Origin: Spirochaetia bacterium
GTDB taxonomy: Bacteria; Spirochaetota; Leptospiria; Leptospirales; Leptonemataceae
DNA: 64,000 bases
Direction: 5' to 3'
Assembly (NCBI GenBank): GCA_021413825.1
Contig: JAIOPQ010000015.1
Span: forward strand, 1 to 64,000
Shown here in pieces: positions 1 to 8,509 of the stretch; position 1 is the first letter of the stretch; each line of letters starts with the position of its first letter. The position numbers and the translations under genes are program-made. The notes beneath the pieces are model-generated. The model had not been told where the DNA came from, did not search any database, and was given only the letters and a program-made list of their open reading frames with translations.

Positions 1-208
1 ACGGCAAAAATGATTTTAGCACAAGGTCCACTTTGGCCTGCGGGCGCCAGGGAGCATTCTCCTTGCATGTGCCGCATACTAGCGCTGATCCAGCGCGTAG
101 TTCCAGATCGTACCGCGTACGGATTTCCCGCGCTTCCAGCAACATCGGCCTGGTCGCAAGTATCAGCGCAAGAAGTAAGACATTGAACGGGCTCCCAGGA
201 ACACGCAC
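1..208 (-). CDS. Partial secreted or anchored protein of unknown function (C-terminus beyond left edge)
   Basis: An open frame starts at a GTG directly after an in-frame TAA and runs leftward off the window, giving 69 codons plus one base. It lies 7 bp after the stop of the FAD oxidoreductase, so the two are probably co-transcribed. Residues about 8-24 are hydrophobic (core LLLALILAT), consistent with a signal peptide or anchor. The mature part begins EAREIRTRYDLEL and contains one CGTC pair, which could bind metal or form a disulphide. I do not recognise the family. The short length means the frame could be open by chance, but position, hydrophobic N-terminus and charge pattern favour a real gene. 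Confidence 0.5.
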   Translation of the reverse strand, partial: MRVPGSPFNVLLLALILATRPMLLEAREIRTRYDLELRAGSALVCGTCKENAPWRPQAKVDLVLKSFLP

Positions 209-215
209 TTATCCA

Positions 216-1796
216 TTACCCCGGACGCCTGAATAGCGAGAGGATGCTGAAGCGTTCTATAAGATGTGCAAGCGTTGCAAACCCACCCATCATAGCTCCC
301 GCAACGCCCGGTGACGATACATCGGCACCCGTCAAAAACAACCCGGGAATCGGCGTATTGGCGCGCGAAAAGGCTGCCTTGCTCCCGCGAAACCGATCCG
401 GGACACATGCAAGCCCGTAGATTGATCCTCGTGGATGTCCTGTAAAATGCTCATTGGTTATGGGCGTTGAAAGTTCATGAAATTCAATATTGTCTTTAAA
501 GCCAGGAAGATGCTGATCAATGTAGCCGATCAACAACTGCGCAATTCTTTCCTTTAGATCAGCATACTCAGCACCGCGCTTTTTCCAATTACCATCTTTC
601 CATGGTTCGAATGTAGCATAGTCGGCGAAAGCAATGATCTCCGCAGTATGCGATTTGCTTTCTGGATTTTTTAAGGATGGAAATGAAAGATATGCTCCAG
701 TAGGATTGGAGTTTTCTACCCAGCTGCTGCGATTTCCAAAGTTCTTATCATGGTCATAGGTAGAATATATCCAGTAATTCTCACCGTGAAAACCAAGCTT
801 TCTTGGATCCTCTTTGAGTCCAAGATACAATGTAACGTTAGTCGTCACTGGCTGATCTTGATAGAATGTTTCCAGGTCTGAACGAAACGCCAGGGGTACG
901 GACGCGGGAACCAGACGCATAAAAGTAGTCCAGGCTCCTGCATCGGAAATAACCACTGGAGCGCGAAATTCTACCATGCTGTCCGGACGCTCAGGATGCT
1001 TCTTAACGCGCACGCCAACGGCGGCCCCTTCTTCAATAATTACTTCCGTAACTTCATGCGAAACGCGAATCTCGCCGCCGTGCGCATTGAGGATGGCTTC
1101 TACACTGTCACAGATTTTTCCAGCCCCACCAATTGGATAGTAGCCACCATTCATATAATGAGTAACGATGAGCGAATGGATTACAAATGTGCTTTCGGCT
1201 GGCGGGAGCCCATAGTCGCCCCACTGAGACAGTAAAAGAGCTTTGAGCTTCTCATCCTTAAAATTGATATCCATATATTGGCCAGTAGTCATGAGCGCGG
1301 AAGCCTGACCCAATGACCCCAGAAGATGAGTGAGGCCGTCCAGAAAAGGAGGTAACGATTTCATTGTAACGTGTCTGCCAAACCATGCGGAGGCTTTCTT
1401 AACATCTTCCAGGTAACGTCTAATAGCCGCCTCTTCGGCCGGAAACATTCTGATAACGTCGTTTGTAAAACGCTCTGGATCGCCGTACACAGGAAAGGAA
1501 AAGTCCGGATATACAAACATCTCGAATGGCTCTTCCATTTTCTGCCATTTCACCTGGCCCCCGGTAATGACGTCGAATAGCCTACGGAGCATGCTTGTAT
1601 CTGAAAGGTCTCCAATATAGTGAACACCCACGTCCCAATGATACTTCTTTCGCGTGAATTCGTGAGTAAAGCCGCCGGCACGAAAGTGTCGCTCCAGAAC
1701 AAGTACCTTCTTTTTTCCAACTGTAGCCAGGATGCTTGCCACGGTCAGCCCACCCATGCCGGAGCCGATTACGATTGCATCAAATTCGTTGTTCAT
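216..1796 (-). CDS. FAD-dependent phytoene desaturase/carotenoid isomerase/retinol saturase-type oxidoreductase
   Basis: The 526-residue protein opens with an FAD-binding Rossmann motif (AIVIGSGMGGLTVASILA, residues about 8-25) and the family block GGFTHEF...WDVGVHYIGD that follows it in CrtISO and retinol saturase relatives. The C-terminus carries the second FAD-contact region (PIPGLFLTGADVSSPGVAGAMMGG). Members of this group reduce, isomerise or desaturate long polyene or isoprenoid chains, usually at the membrane. No other carotenoid gene lies nearby, so the substrate is unknown. The ATG start has the FAD motif at the expected distance. It lies 7 bp downstream of mgtE on the same strand. 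Confidence 0.85.
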   Translation of the reverse strand: MNNEFDAIVIGSGMGGLTVASILATVGKKKVLVLERHFRAGGFTHEFTRKKYHWDVGVHYIGDLSDTSMLRRLFDVITGGQVKWQKMEEPFEMFVYPDFSFPVYGDPERFTNDVIRMFPAEEAAIRRYLEDVKKASAWFGRHVTMKSLPPFLDGLTHLLGSLGQASALMTTGQYMDINFKDEKLKALLLSQWGDYGLPPAESTFVIHSLIVTHYMNGGYYPIGGAGKICDSVEAILNAHGGEIRVSHEVTEVIIEEGAAVGVRVKKHPERPDSMVEFRAPVVISDAGAWTTFMRLVPASVPLAFRSDLETFYQDQPVTTNVTLYLGLKEDPRKLGFHGENYWIYSTYDHDKNFGNRSSWVENSNPTGAYLSFPSLKNPESKSHTAEIIAFADYATFEPWKDGNWKKRGAEYADLKERIAQLLIGYIDQHLPGFKDNIEFHELSTPITNEHFTGHPRGSIYGLACVPDRFRGSKAAFSRANTPIPGLFLTGADVSSPGVAGAMMGGFATLAHLIERFSILSLFRRPG

Positions 1797-1803
1797 TTTG
1801 CCC

Positions 1804-3201
1804 TCAGTTCAGAAGCCAGGGGAGCATCAGCCTTGCAAGGCCTAGAAAACTCATGAATCCACAGACATCAGTAAACGTTGTCACAAAAATACTGGAGGCA
1901 ATTGCGGGATCAATTCCGAATCGTTTCAGAATCAGTGGAATAGCAGTCCCGGCAGATGCGGCAATCAGCATGTTCGTAATCATGGCGGTTGTAATAACCG
2001 CAGCCAGGACAACCTTATGCGTGAAAAGAAATACGAAAATACCCGTGGCAAGGCCCTGAATGATCCCATTCATCAATCCCATTACTCCTTCGCGGAGTAA
2101 TGCTCGCGGCAATCCGGAAGGAGAAAGCTCGCCCAATGCAATGTTTCGAATAATCACGGCCATGGTCTGGCTCGCAGCGTTTCCACCCATTCCTGCAACA
2201 ATCGGCATGAGCGAGGCGAGAATTACTACCTTCTCGATTGTTTCCCCGAATAAACTTACAACGGATGACGCCAGGAAAGCAGTCATGAGATTCACAGATA
2301 ACCAAAGATTGCGTTTCATCGCAGAAGAGAAAACTGGCGAGGAAAGAGTTTCGTCACCAGAAACCCCACCCATTCGCAGGATATCTTCGCTGGCCTCTTC
2401 TTCTACGACTTCGAGAATCGCGTCTGCCGTTATTCGCCCTACCATCACATCGTGTGCGTCAACAACTGGTGCAGAAATAAAGTTGTAGCGAGTAAAGATC
2501 TGGGCTACCTCTTCGCGATCCGTTGTAACTGGAATCGGCAAAATTTCAGTTTGAGTGATCTTCTTGATGCGAGTACGAGGGCTTGAGAGAATCAGTCGAT
2601 CCAGCCCAATGTGACCTTTATATTTTCCGGCTGCGTCGATTACATAAACAGTGTGAATATCGTCGGCCTCAGATGTTGCGCGACGAATCGATTTGATTGC
2701 CTGCTTGACTGTGCTTGTTTCAAGCACAGTTGCAAACTCCTTCATCATCAGCGCGCCTGCTGTATTCTCCGGATATGAGAGGAGTTCTGTAACTTCCTGA
2801 CGATCTTCCTGTGGCAGAAGCGAAATGACTTCCCCCGATGTTTCCTCGGGCAGATCTTCCATAATATCTGCAGCATCATCAGAATCCTGTTCCTGAACAA
2901 TTTCTGCGACCTGCCTGGGTGTTAGAGATTCAAGCAGCTCTTGCTTGATCGGATCGTCAAGCTCCAGGAGTACAAGCCCACGTCGTTCGGCGGGAAGCCT
3001 GAGGAACAGACGCTCCATCTGATCAAAGTCAAGATGCTGTAAAATATATGCGACGTCAGCATCGTACAGCTCCTCCAGGAGCTGATCCACTTCTGGATGC
3101 TGATTCGTTTCAAGTAGATCTAGTATCTGATGTCCGGCATCGGGATCATCCCGACGAAACGAATACTCTTCGCTCGTTTCCTTGTCCGGAATTTGCGTCA
3201 T
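1804..3201 (-). CDS. mgtE: Magnesium transporter MgtE
   Basis: The 465-residue protein has the full MgtE layout: an acidic N-terminal superhelical domain (about 25-135, with repeated DDAADIMEDLPEE-type blocks), a pair of CBS domains (about 140-260) that sense cytosolic Mg2+, and a C-terminal membrane domain of five helices (about 280-465) containing PIVAGMGGNAASQ and TTFTDVCGFMSFLGLA. MgtE is a homodimeric inner-membrane Mg2+ channel gated shut by Mg2+ bound to the cytosolic domains. It is divergent from the symporter gene, with a 100-bp intergenic region holding a perfect inverted repeat. Length is normal for the family. Confidence 0.96.
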   Translation of the reverse strand: MTQIPDKETSEEYSFRRDDPDAGHQILDLLETNQHPEVDQLLEELYDADVAYILQHLDFDQMERLFLRLPAERRGLVLLELDDPIKQELLESLTPRQVAEIVQEQDSDDAADIMEDLPEETSGEVISLLPQEDRQEVTELLSYPENTAGALMMKEFATVLETSTVKQAIKSIRRATSEADDIHTVYVIDAAGKYKGHIGLDRLILSSPRTRIKKITQTEILPIPVTTDREEVAQIFTRYNFISAPVVDAHDVMVGRITADAILEVVEEEASEDILRMGGVSGDETLSSPVFSSAMKRNLWLSVNLMTAFLASSVVSLFGETIEKVVILASLMPIVAGMGGNAASQTMAVIIRNIALGELSPSGLPRALLREGVMGLMNGIIQGLATGIFVFLFTHKVVLAAVITTAMITNMLIAASAGTAIPLILKRFGIDPAIASSIFVTTFTDVCGFMSFLGLARLMLPWLLN

Positions 3202-3231
3202 ATCGACATTCCCCCGAATCGCAAGGGAGGT

Positions 3232-3254
3232 GTCAAATTTCCTTTGAATTTGAC
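3232..3254. promoter_or_regulatory. Inverted repeat in the mgtE/symporter divergent intergenic region
   Basis: Arms GTCAAATT (3232-3239) and AATTTGAC (3247-3254) are perfect complements separated by 7 bases. It sits about 30 bp upstream of the mgtE start and about 48 bp before the symporter start. It could be an operator for either gene or an RNA hairpin in one leader. There is no T-tract, so it is not a terminator. No regulator is assigned. Confidence 0.4.
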
Positions 3255-3301
3255 CTGAAAAATGAATTCAGTCCCAGGTTGCATCACCGATCAATGGAGA
3301 A

Positions 3302-4684
3302 ATGTCCGGTCTCATTTTCCTTCCGCCGTTGATTTATCTGCTCTCTTTGCTATTTGTTGCATACTGGCTGCGTGATCAGGACAGAGGCGACGGGCAATAT
3401 TTTCTGGCTGGAAGAAATATTGGCGCCACTCCAGCGATTTTATCCGTAGTAGCCAACGAGACCTCGGTCGCTACAGTAATGATTTTTCCGGCCGCGGGAT
3501 TTGCGTCTGATTTTGTACTCCTCTGGCTTTGTCTGGGTTATATTGCAGGTCGGGGCCTTGTTGGCTGGCTATTCATGCAAAAGCTATATGACAACCATAA
3601 GCTCTCCATTTATGAAACGATTGGGGGTTCGCGGGCTGGGAGCGTTCCCCTGGCAACGGCCTATGTTCTGGCCAAGTATATTGCAAACGGAGCCAGATTC
3701 TACATGGCAGGCTACGCCTTGCAGCAACTCTTCGGCTGGTCAATTGGCGGCTGGATTGTGCTCGTTGCTGCTATCGTCGCTGTTTATAGTCTCACTGGCG
3801 GAATCCGAGCAGTTGTAGTAACTGATCAGATTCAGGGCTCAGTGATTTATGTCATGGGAATAACGTTATGCGGCATTCTAATCTGGAGCCTGTTCCAGAA
3901 TGGCTCAGCCCATCAAGCTTTCGTCTCCTTGCGCTTGATTGACACTACTGCGAACCTGAGCAATGGAAATTACTGGCTCACTCTTTTTCTAGGTGGGATG
4001 GTCCTTTCAATTGGTACACATGGTGCGGATCAGGATATGATTCAAAGACTCCTGGCAACCAGGGATTCTAGCAAGGCCTCACGGTCCGTTTTCTATTCCG
4101 GAATTGGCGCGACCATTGTCATTCTAACGTATCTTGGAATTGGTGTGCTTTTGCGCGAAACCGGACACTCAGAACTGGACGTTAAGTCACCGCTTGTAGA
4201 CTACATCTTTCGCTTAAAGGAACCCCTTCTTGCGGGTTGCTTTTCTGTGTTACTGTTATCAACTGGCATGTCTTCGCTGGATTCATCTACTAATTCAACA
4301 GGCGCAATCTGGAAATTTATTTTTAATTCAAAGAAACCGGGAATCTACTGGTCCGTTTTCTCACTTATCTGCCTCGTAATGTCGGCCTTACTTTTTTCCT
4401 GGTTGGGCCGTTCCGATTTTCTGACGCTGGCCCTGGGCTCAATGAGCTACATTCACGGTGCATTGATTGCAATTCTGGTAACGTATACGTTCTTTCCAAA
4501 GCTAATCTGCCCCGTTGGAATCATCCTATCAATTCTTAGCGGGCCACTTGCAACCATCTGGAGTAGCTCATGGCAACCGGTTCCTGCATGGACGGTGCAG
4601 ATTCTATTTTCTACTTTTATGGCACTCCTGGTCTGCCTTGCGACAGGATGGCTAAATACTAAACTGCGTTTCAGTTTGAAATAA
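3302..4684 (+). CDS. Sodium:solute symporter family transporter
   Basis: The 460-residue protein is almost entirely hydrophobic with about 12-13 predicted membrane helices. It has the SSS-family (LeuT-fold) signatures: DGQYFLAGRNIG near residue 30, ANETSVATVMIFPAAG near residue 55, SLTGGIRAVVVTDQIQG near residue 165 and GADQDMIQRLLATRD near residue 240. Such proteins import sugars, amino acids, vitamins or organic acids with Na+. The substrate cannot be told from sequence. The last 14 bases overlap, tail to tail, the SH3-domain gene on the other strand. A GGAG lies close upstream of the ATG. Confidence 0.88.
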   Translation: MSGLIFLPPLIYLLSLLFVAYWLRDQDRGDGQYFLAGRNIGATPAILSVVANETSVATVMIFPAAGFASDFVLLWLCLGYIAGRGLVGWLFMQKLYDNHKLSIYETIGGSRAGSVPLATAYVLAKYIANGARFYMAGYALQQLFGWSIGGWIVLVAAIVAVYSLTGGIRAVVVTDQIQGSVIYVMGITLCGILIWSLFQNGSAHQAFVSLRLIDTTANLSNGNYWLTLFLGGMVLSIGTHGADQDMIQRLLATRDSSKASRSVFYSGIGATIVILTYLGIGVLLRETGHSELDVKSPLVDYIFRLKEPLLAGCFSVLLLSTGMSSLDSSTNSTGAIWKFIFNSKKPGIYWSVFSLICLVMSALLFSWLGRSDFLTLALGSMSYIHGALIAILVTYTFFPKLICPVGIILSILSGPLATIWSSSWQPVPAWTVQILFSTFMALLVCLATGWLNTKLRFSLK

Positions 4685-5336
4685 TTGGTTCGCTGCTGTT
4701 AGGATCTGGATGCAAGAATTGTCCATAGATCCATCCAGTTTTTCCACCAACAGTTACCTTGAACCAATATGCAGAGTACAATCCCGGAACTGAATCTCTT
4801 GCTTTAGATTTCTCAAGGATCTTTGCTTCCGCGCGGTCCAGAGGAGTTGCCAGACGATTGGAGCTTGTCGATGGTTTCTCGCGCAGCGATACTGACGTGC
4901 CGTAAACGTATGCCTTCTTTCCTGGCACGAGTGCTTCCGAGTAAACGGCATATCCCCACTCCGAACTCATTGTTCCTTCGCTTCCACGAGCAGCCTGAAC
5001 GATTTCTTTTTTGCAAATGGTAGCTGGTTCATTTCTGAACTCAAGAATCTCTGTGGTATCGGGTTTTTGAAAGAGCGAACCTTTGTAGTTCTGAAATGCG
5101 GTTGCTTTCTTATCAATTGGCTTTGCTCCTTTGGAGCATTCCTGTTGTGTTGCCGCCTTGCAATCATTCAAGGATTGCGAATCTCCCTCAGACCAGGTGA
5201 AACAGGTTCCCTTGCGCGGCGCCTCTGCGTGGACGACAGAAATGGCAAATGCAATCGGGACAAGCAACACCTGCATCCGGGCTAAGTATTTTATCGTATG
5301 CGAATGTTTGGTTGAAAATTTTTGAAGGCGGTTCAT
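4671..5336 (-). CDS. Secreted protein with a C-terminal bacterial SH3-like domain
   Basis: The 221-residue protein has an N-terminal hydrophobic segment ending in VVHA before EAPRKG, read as a signal peptide. Residues about 140-210 match the bacterial SH3 pattern, with VSLREKPSTSSNRLATPLDR followed by YWFKVTVGGKTGWIYGQFL. Such domains often bind peptidoglycan or other envelope partners. The middle region has several cysteines and no recognised domain. A hairpin abuts the ATG at 5336 with no Shine-Dalgarno between them. The internal ATG at 5276 would give a shorter, more typical signal peptide (MQVLLVPIAFAISVVHA), so the true start may be there. Confidence 0.72.
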   Translation of the reverse strand: MNRLQKFSTKHSHTIKYLARMQVLLVPIAFAISVVHAEAPRKGTCFTWSEGDSQSLNDCKAATQQECSKGAKPIDKKATAFQNYKGSLFQKPDTTEILEFRNEPATICKKEIVQAARGSEGTMSSEWGYAVYSEALVPGKKAYVYGTSVSLREKPSTSSNRLATPLDRAEAKILEKSKARDSVPGLYSAYWFKVTVGGKTGWIYGQFLHPDPNSSEPIISN

Positions 5337-5356
5337 CGGGCTGACGATTCAGCCCG
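5337..5356 (-). promoter_or_regulatory. Perfect hairpin touching the SH3-protein start codon
   Basis: CGGGCTG and CAGCCCG form a 7-bp GC-rich stem with a 6-base loop, ending one base before the annotated ATG at 5336. It lies between the RND pump gene and the SH3-protein gene on the leftward strand. With no T-tract after it, it may block translation from the first ATG, mark an RNA processing site, or show that translation starts at 5276. Confidence 0.4.
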
Positions 5357-5396
5357 ACTCTTCCCGTGCAATCTAAAAAACCGGCATCGTCCCCGA

Positions 5397-8300
5397 TCAA
5401 TGACCCATGCTTTCTGGTTTGAGTCGTTCGAACCTTTGAAACAAACTGTACACGCACGGAATTACAACAAGGGTTAAGAGCGTAGAGACGATTGTTCCTC
5501 CAATCACGGCAATCGCCATAGGAATCATTGTCGCGCCGCCCGGTCCAATCGAGAGGGCAGGAGGAATTGCAGCTGCGATGGTCGCTATTGACGTCATAAG
5601 AATGGGACGCAGTCGGACCGGACATGCTGCAAGCAACGCCTCCTTAACAGGCAATCCATCTGCGCGCATTCGATTTGTGAAATCTACAAGCATGATGGAA
5701 TTCTTCTTAACAAGACCCATAAGGAGCAACAGCGCTATAAAGCTGTAAATATTAAGTGACTGTCCAAATATGAACAAAGCAAGCACTGCACCAGAGAAGC
5801 TGAAGGGCAATGCCATGAGAACCGTCACGGGGTGCAGGAAACTGTTGAACTGACTTCCCAGAATCATGTATGCTACTACGATTCCCATTGCCAGCACCAT
5901 CCCAAGGCTTGCGAAAGATTCGGCGGTAGTTTGTGCAGAGCCTGTCGCTTCAGCTGTGTACTCTTTGGGCAAGATTTTTTTTGCAATAGCAATCGCCTGG
6001 TTGATCGCATCAGTCTGACCGATCTTTGGGGCCGGATTTGCAAATACTGTAACAGCGCGCTGCCTGTTCAAACGCGTAATGCTTTGCAGCGAAGGCCGGA
6101 CTTCAGTATACGTTACATCACCAAGACTAACAAGCTCGCCGCGATTGTTGCGTACATATAAATTGCGAATGTCTCCAACCTTCTGCCGATCCGCTTCCTC
6201 CATGCGAACACGAATATCATACCGGTGTCCGCCTTCTGTGAACTGGCCTGCTTTCACACCACCAATCATTGCGCCTAGAACATCGCCTATCGTATCAACG
6301 CTTACGCCAAATTCAGCTGCCTTTGCGCGGTTTGGAAAAATCTGCGCCTCTTCCTGACCTTCCAGAAAGTTAGAATCAACGTCCGTGAAGTTGCCTGACT
6401 TACGCATCTCTTCCATGATTTGACGCGAAGAATCTGTCAGTTTCTCCCACTCTGACCCCTTAACCGTGATTTCTACGGGATACCCCCGGCTCGATGAGAA
6501 ACCGCGCATAGAAAGATCCTGGATAGAAATACGCAGATTAGGAAATCCTTTGGTGAGCGCGTCACGCACAACGCCCGCAAATTCTTGCTGCGAAAGTTTT
6601 TTCTTTTTTACAGGATCAAACGGCCGATCACCCATTTCATGCATTGTCACAAACAGATTCACAAGGTTTGTCTGCCCGCCCTGAAATCCTCCAACCGCAA
6701 CAAAATACCTGACAACCTCTGGTCTTGATTTAAGAAAATCTTCACATTGCTTTGAGAACGAATCGGTGTATTGAATGGAAGAACCAACCGGGGTCTGTAC
6801 GCGAAGCAGGAAGATACTCTGATCCTGTGGAGGGACAAATTCTTTTTTAATCGGCCCCAGGAATCCAAATGAAAGAGCAAAGAGTAGAGCTGCAACTCCA
6901 ATAACAGTCCAACGATGCTCCAAACACCAGCGCAATAGCCTGCTGTATTTTTCTCCAAGAACCTTAAAGGCGCTGTCCACTCTTGACGTTAGGCGATTTG
7001 TATGACCAACCCTGAGAAACTGCGAAGCACGCATAGGTGTAAGGGTCAAAGCTTCCAGGAGTGAAAGCAATACCGCAGCGGTAATCGTAACACCAAACTG
7101 GAAAAAGAATTTACCAATGATGCCTGACATGAACACGACGGGCAGGAAAATCGCGCATATGGATAGAGTTGTTGCAATTGCAGCGAATGTAATCTCTGTT
7201 GCGCCTTTCTGCGCGGCCTCTACCATCCCCTGCCCCATCTCGCGATGTCGGACTATGTTCTCAAGGACCATAATCGCATCATCCACTACAATTCCAATCG
7301 CAAGCGACAGAGCGAGCAAGGTAAACGTATTGAGAGTAAATCCAAAGATGTTAAGCACAATCATCGTGCCCATAATCGATGTTGGAATTGCCAGAAGAAC
7401 GTTGATCGTAGAACTCCAGCTTCCCAGGAAGAAATAGCAGACGAGACTGGTTAAGATCGCAGAAAGGATAAGCGTAAATTCAAGCTCACCGATTGACTCT
7501 TCAATAAAACGTGTAGAATCAAATGCTACGCCGAGATGATATCCTTCTGGAAGAGTTTTCTCAAGCTCAGCCATCCGCTTCTTAGCTGCTTTAGCTACGT
7601 CGATCGCATTTGTTCCGCGTTGTTTAATAATTCCAATTCCGACTGCAGACCTACCGTTGAAGCGGGAAATTCTGTACCGGTCATCCAATCCGTCTTCCAC
7701 GCGTGCCACGTCACGGATTCGAATCAGAGTATCAAAGATTGGCTGGCCTCCGCGATACAAAATAGGTAGTTCACCAAACGCCTTCGAAGTTGGTGCTTCA
7801 CCGAGCGATCTCACGTTGTACTGCTTCACCGGAGTCTCAATGAGTCCCGCTGGTTGCTCAAGATGCTCACGACCAATTGCAGTCATAATATCCGCTACAG
7901 TAAGTTCACGTGCGGATAGTTTGTTCCGATTTGCCCAGACGCGAAGGTTACGATCCACCCAACCGCCAAGGACCAATTGACCGACACCTGGAACCACGCT
8001 AAATTCAGTCTTAAGATGATCGCGAACATAGACCATTGTGCCGCGCAGATCGTCTTTATCGTTTGAAAGTGCAACAAACATGATTGGCTGATCTTCGGGA
8101 TTAAACTTTGTGATGATCGCAGGGTCCATTGCCTTGGGCAGAAGTTTCTGGGCCTGTGCAACTCGCGTTTGAACTTCTTGCAATGCCGCATCAACGTTGC
8201 GATTCAAATTCAGTTCAACGGTAATGTTTGCACTCCCATAGCTAGAAGTTGAAGTGAGCGTCTTTACACCCTCAACGGACAGAATGCTATCTTCAACCAG

Positions 8301-8498
8301 GTCTACAATGTTCGTCTCCATTACTTCCGGAGAAGCTCCACTCATTGTAAGTTGCACATTGACTACTGGGAAGTCGACATCGGGCATACTTGAAACGCCC
8401 AGTTGTCTGAAGCTCATCCAGCCAAAGAAGATTAGCCCGAGCATTAAGATCCAGGCGAATACTGGCCTCTTGATTGAAATTTCCGGTAAGCTGGCCAT
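5397..8498 (-). CDS. RND multidrug efflux pump, AcrB/HAE1 family inner-membrane transporter
   Basis: The 1033-residue protein has the standard RND length and start (SIKRPVFAWILML). It shows the two-repeat arrangement of 12 helices with large periplasmic loops. The proton-relay aspartates are present in helix 4 (AIGIVVDDAIMVLEN, about residue 400), and the matching lysine region is in helix 10 (MGLVKKNSIMLVDF, about residue 940). It exports drugs, dyes, detergents or lipophilic compounds through a TolC-type channel using the proton gradient. It is last in the operon TetR-OMF-RND, 11 bp after the outer-membrane factor. No periplasmic adaptor gene, which such pumps normally need, is found here. 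Confidence 0.96.
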   Translation of the reverse strand: MASLPEISIKRPVFAWILMLGLIFFGWMSFRQLGVSSMPDVDFPVVNVQLTMSGASPEVMETNIVDLVEDSILSVEGVKTLTSTSSYGSANITVELNLNRNVDAALQEVQTRVAQAQKLLPKAMDPAIITKFNPEDQPIMFVALSNDKDDLRGTMVYVRDHLKTEFSVVPGVGQLVLGGWVDRNLRVWANRNKLSARELTVADIMTAIGREHLEQPAGLIETPVKQYNVRSLGEAPTSKAFGELPILYRGGQPIFDTLIRIRDVARVEDGLDDRYRISRFNGRSAVGIGIIKQRGTNAIDVAKAAKKRMAELEKTLPEGYHLGVAFDSTRFIEESIGELEFTLILSAILTSLVCYFFLGSWSSTINVLLAIPTSIMGTMIVLNIFGFTLNTFTLLALSLAIGIVVDDAIMVLENIVRHREMGQGMVEAAQKGATEITFAAIATTLSICAIFLPVVFMSGIIGKFFFQFGVTITAAVLLSLLEALTLTPMRASQFLRVGHTNRLTSRVDSAFKVLGEKYSRLLRWCLEHRWTVIGVAALLFALSFGFLGPIKKEFVPPQDQSIFLLRVQTPVGSSIQYTDSFSKQCEDFLKSRPEVVRYFVAVGGFQGGQTNLVNLFVTMHEMGDRPFDPVKKKKLSQQEFAGVVRDALTKGFPNLRISIQDLSMRGFSSSRGYPVEITVKGSEWEKLTDSSRQIMEEMRKSGNFTDVDSNFLEGQEEAQIFPNRAKAAEFGVSVDTIGDVLGAMIGGVKAGQFTEGGHRYDIRVRMEEADRQKVGDIRNLYVRNNRGELVSLGDVTYTEVRPSLQSITRLNRQRAVTVFANPAPKIGQTDAINQAIAIAKKILPKEYTAEATGSAQTTAESFASLGMVLAMGIVVAYMILGSQFNSFLHPVTVLMALPFSFSGAVLALFIFGQSLNIYSFIALLLLMGLVKKNSIMLVDFTNRMRADGLPVKEALLAACPVRLRPILMTSIATIAAAIPPALSIGPGGATMIPMAIAVIGGTIVSTLLTLVVIPCVYSLFQRFERLKPESMGH

Positions 8499-8509
8499 GA
8501 TATTCTCCC

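Noticed and set aside
163-408. Leftward 81-codon frame at the left end
   Set aside because: It overlaps the C-terminus of the FAD oxidoreductase in another frame and matches nothing.
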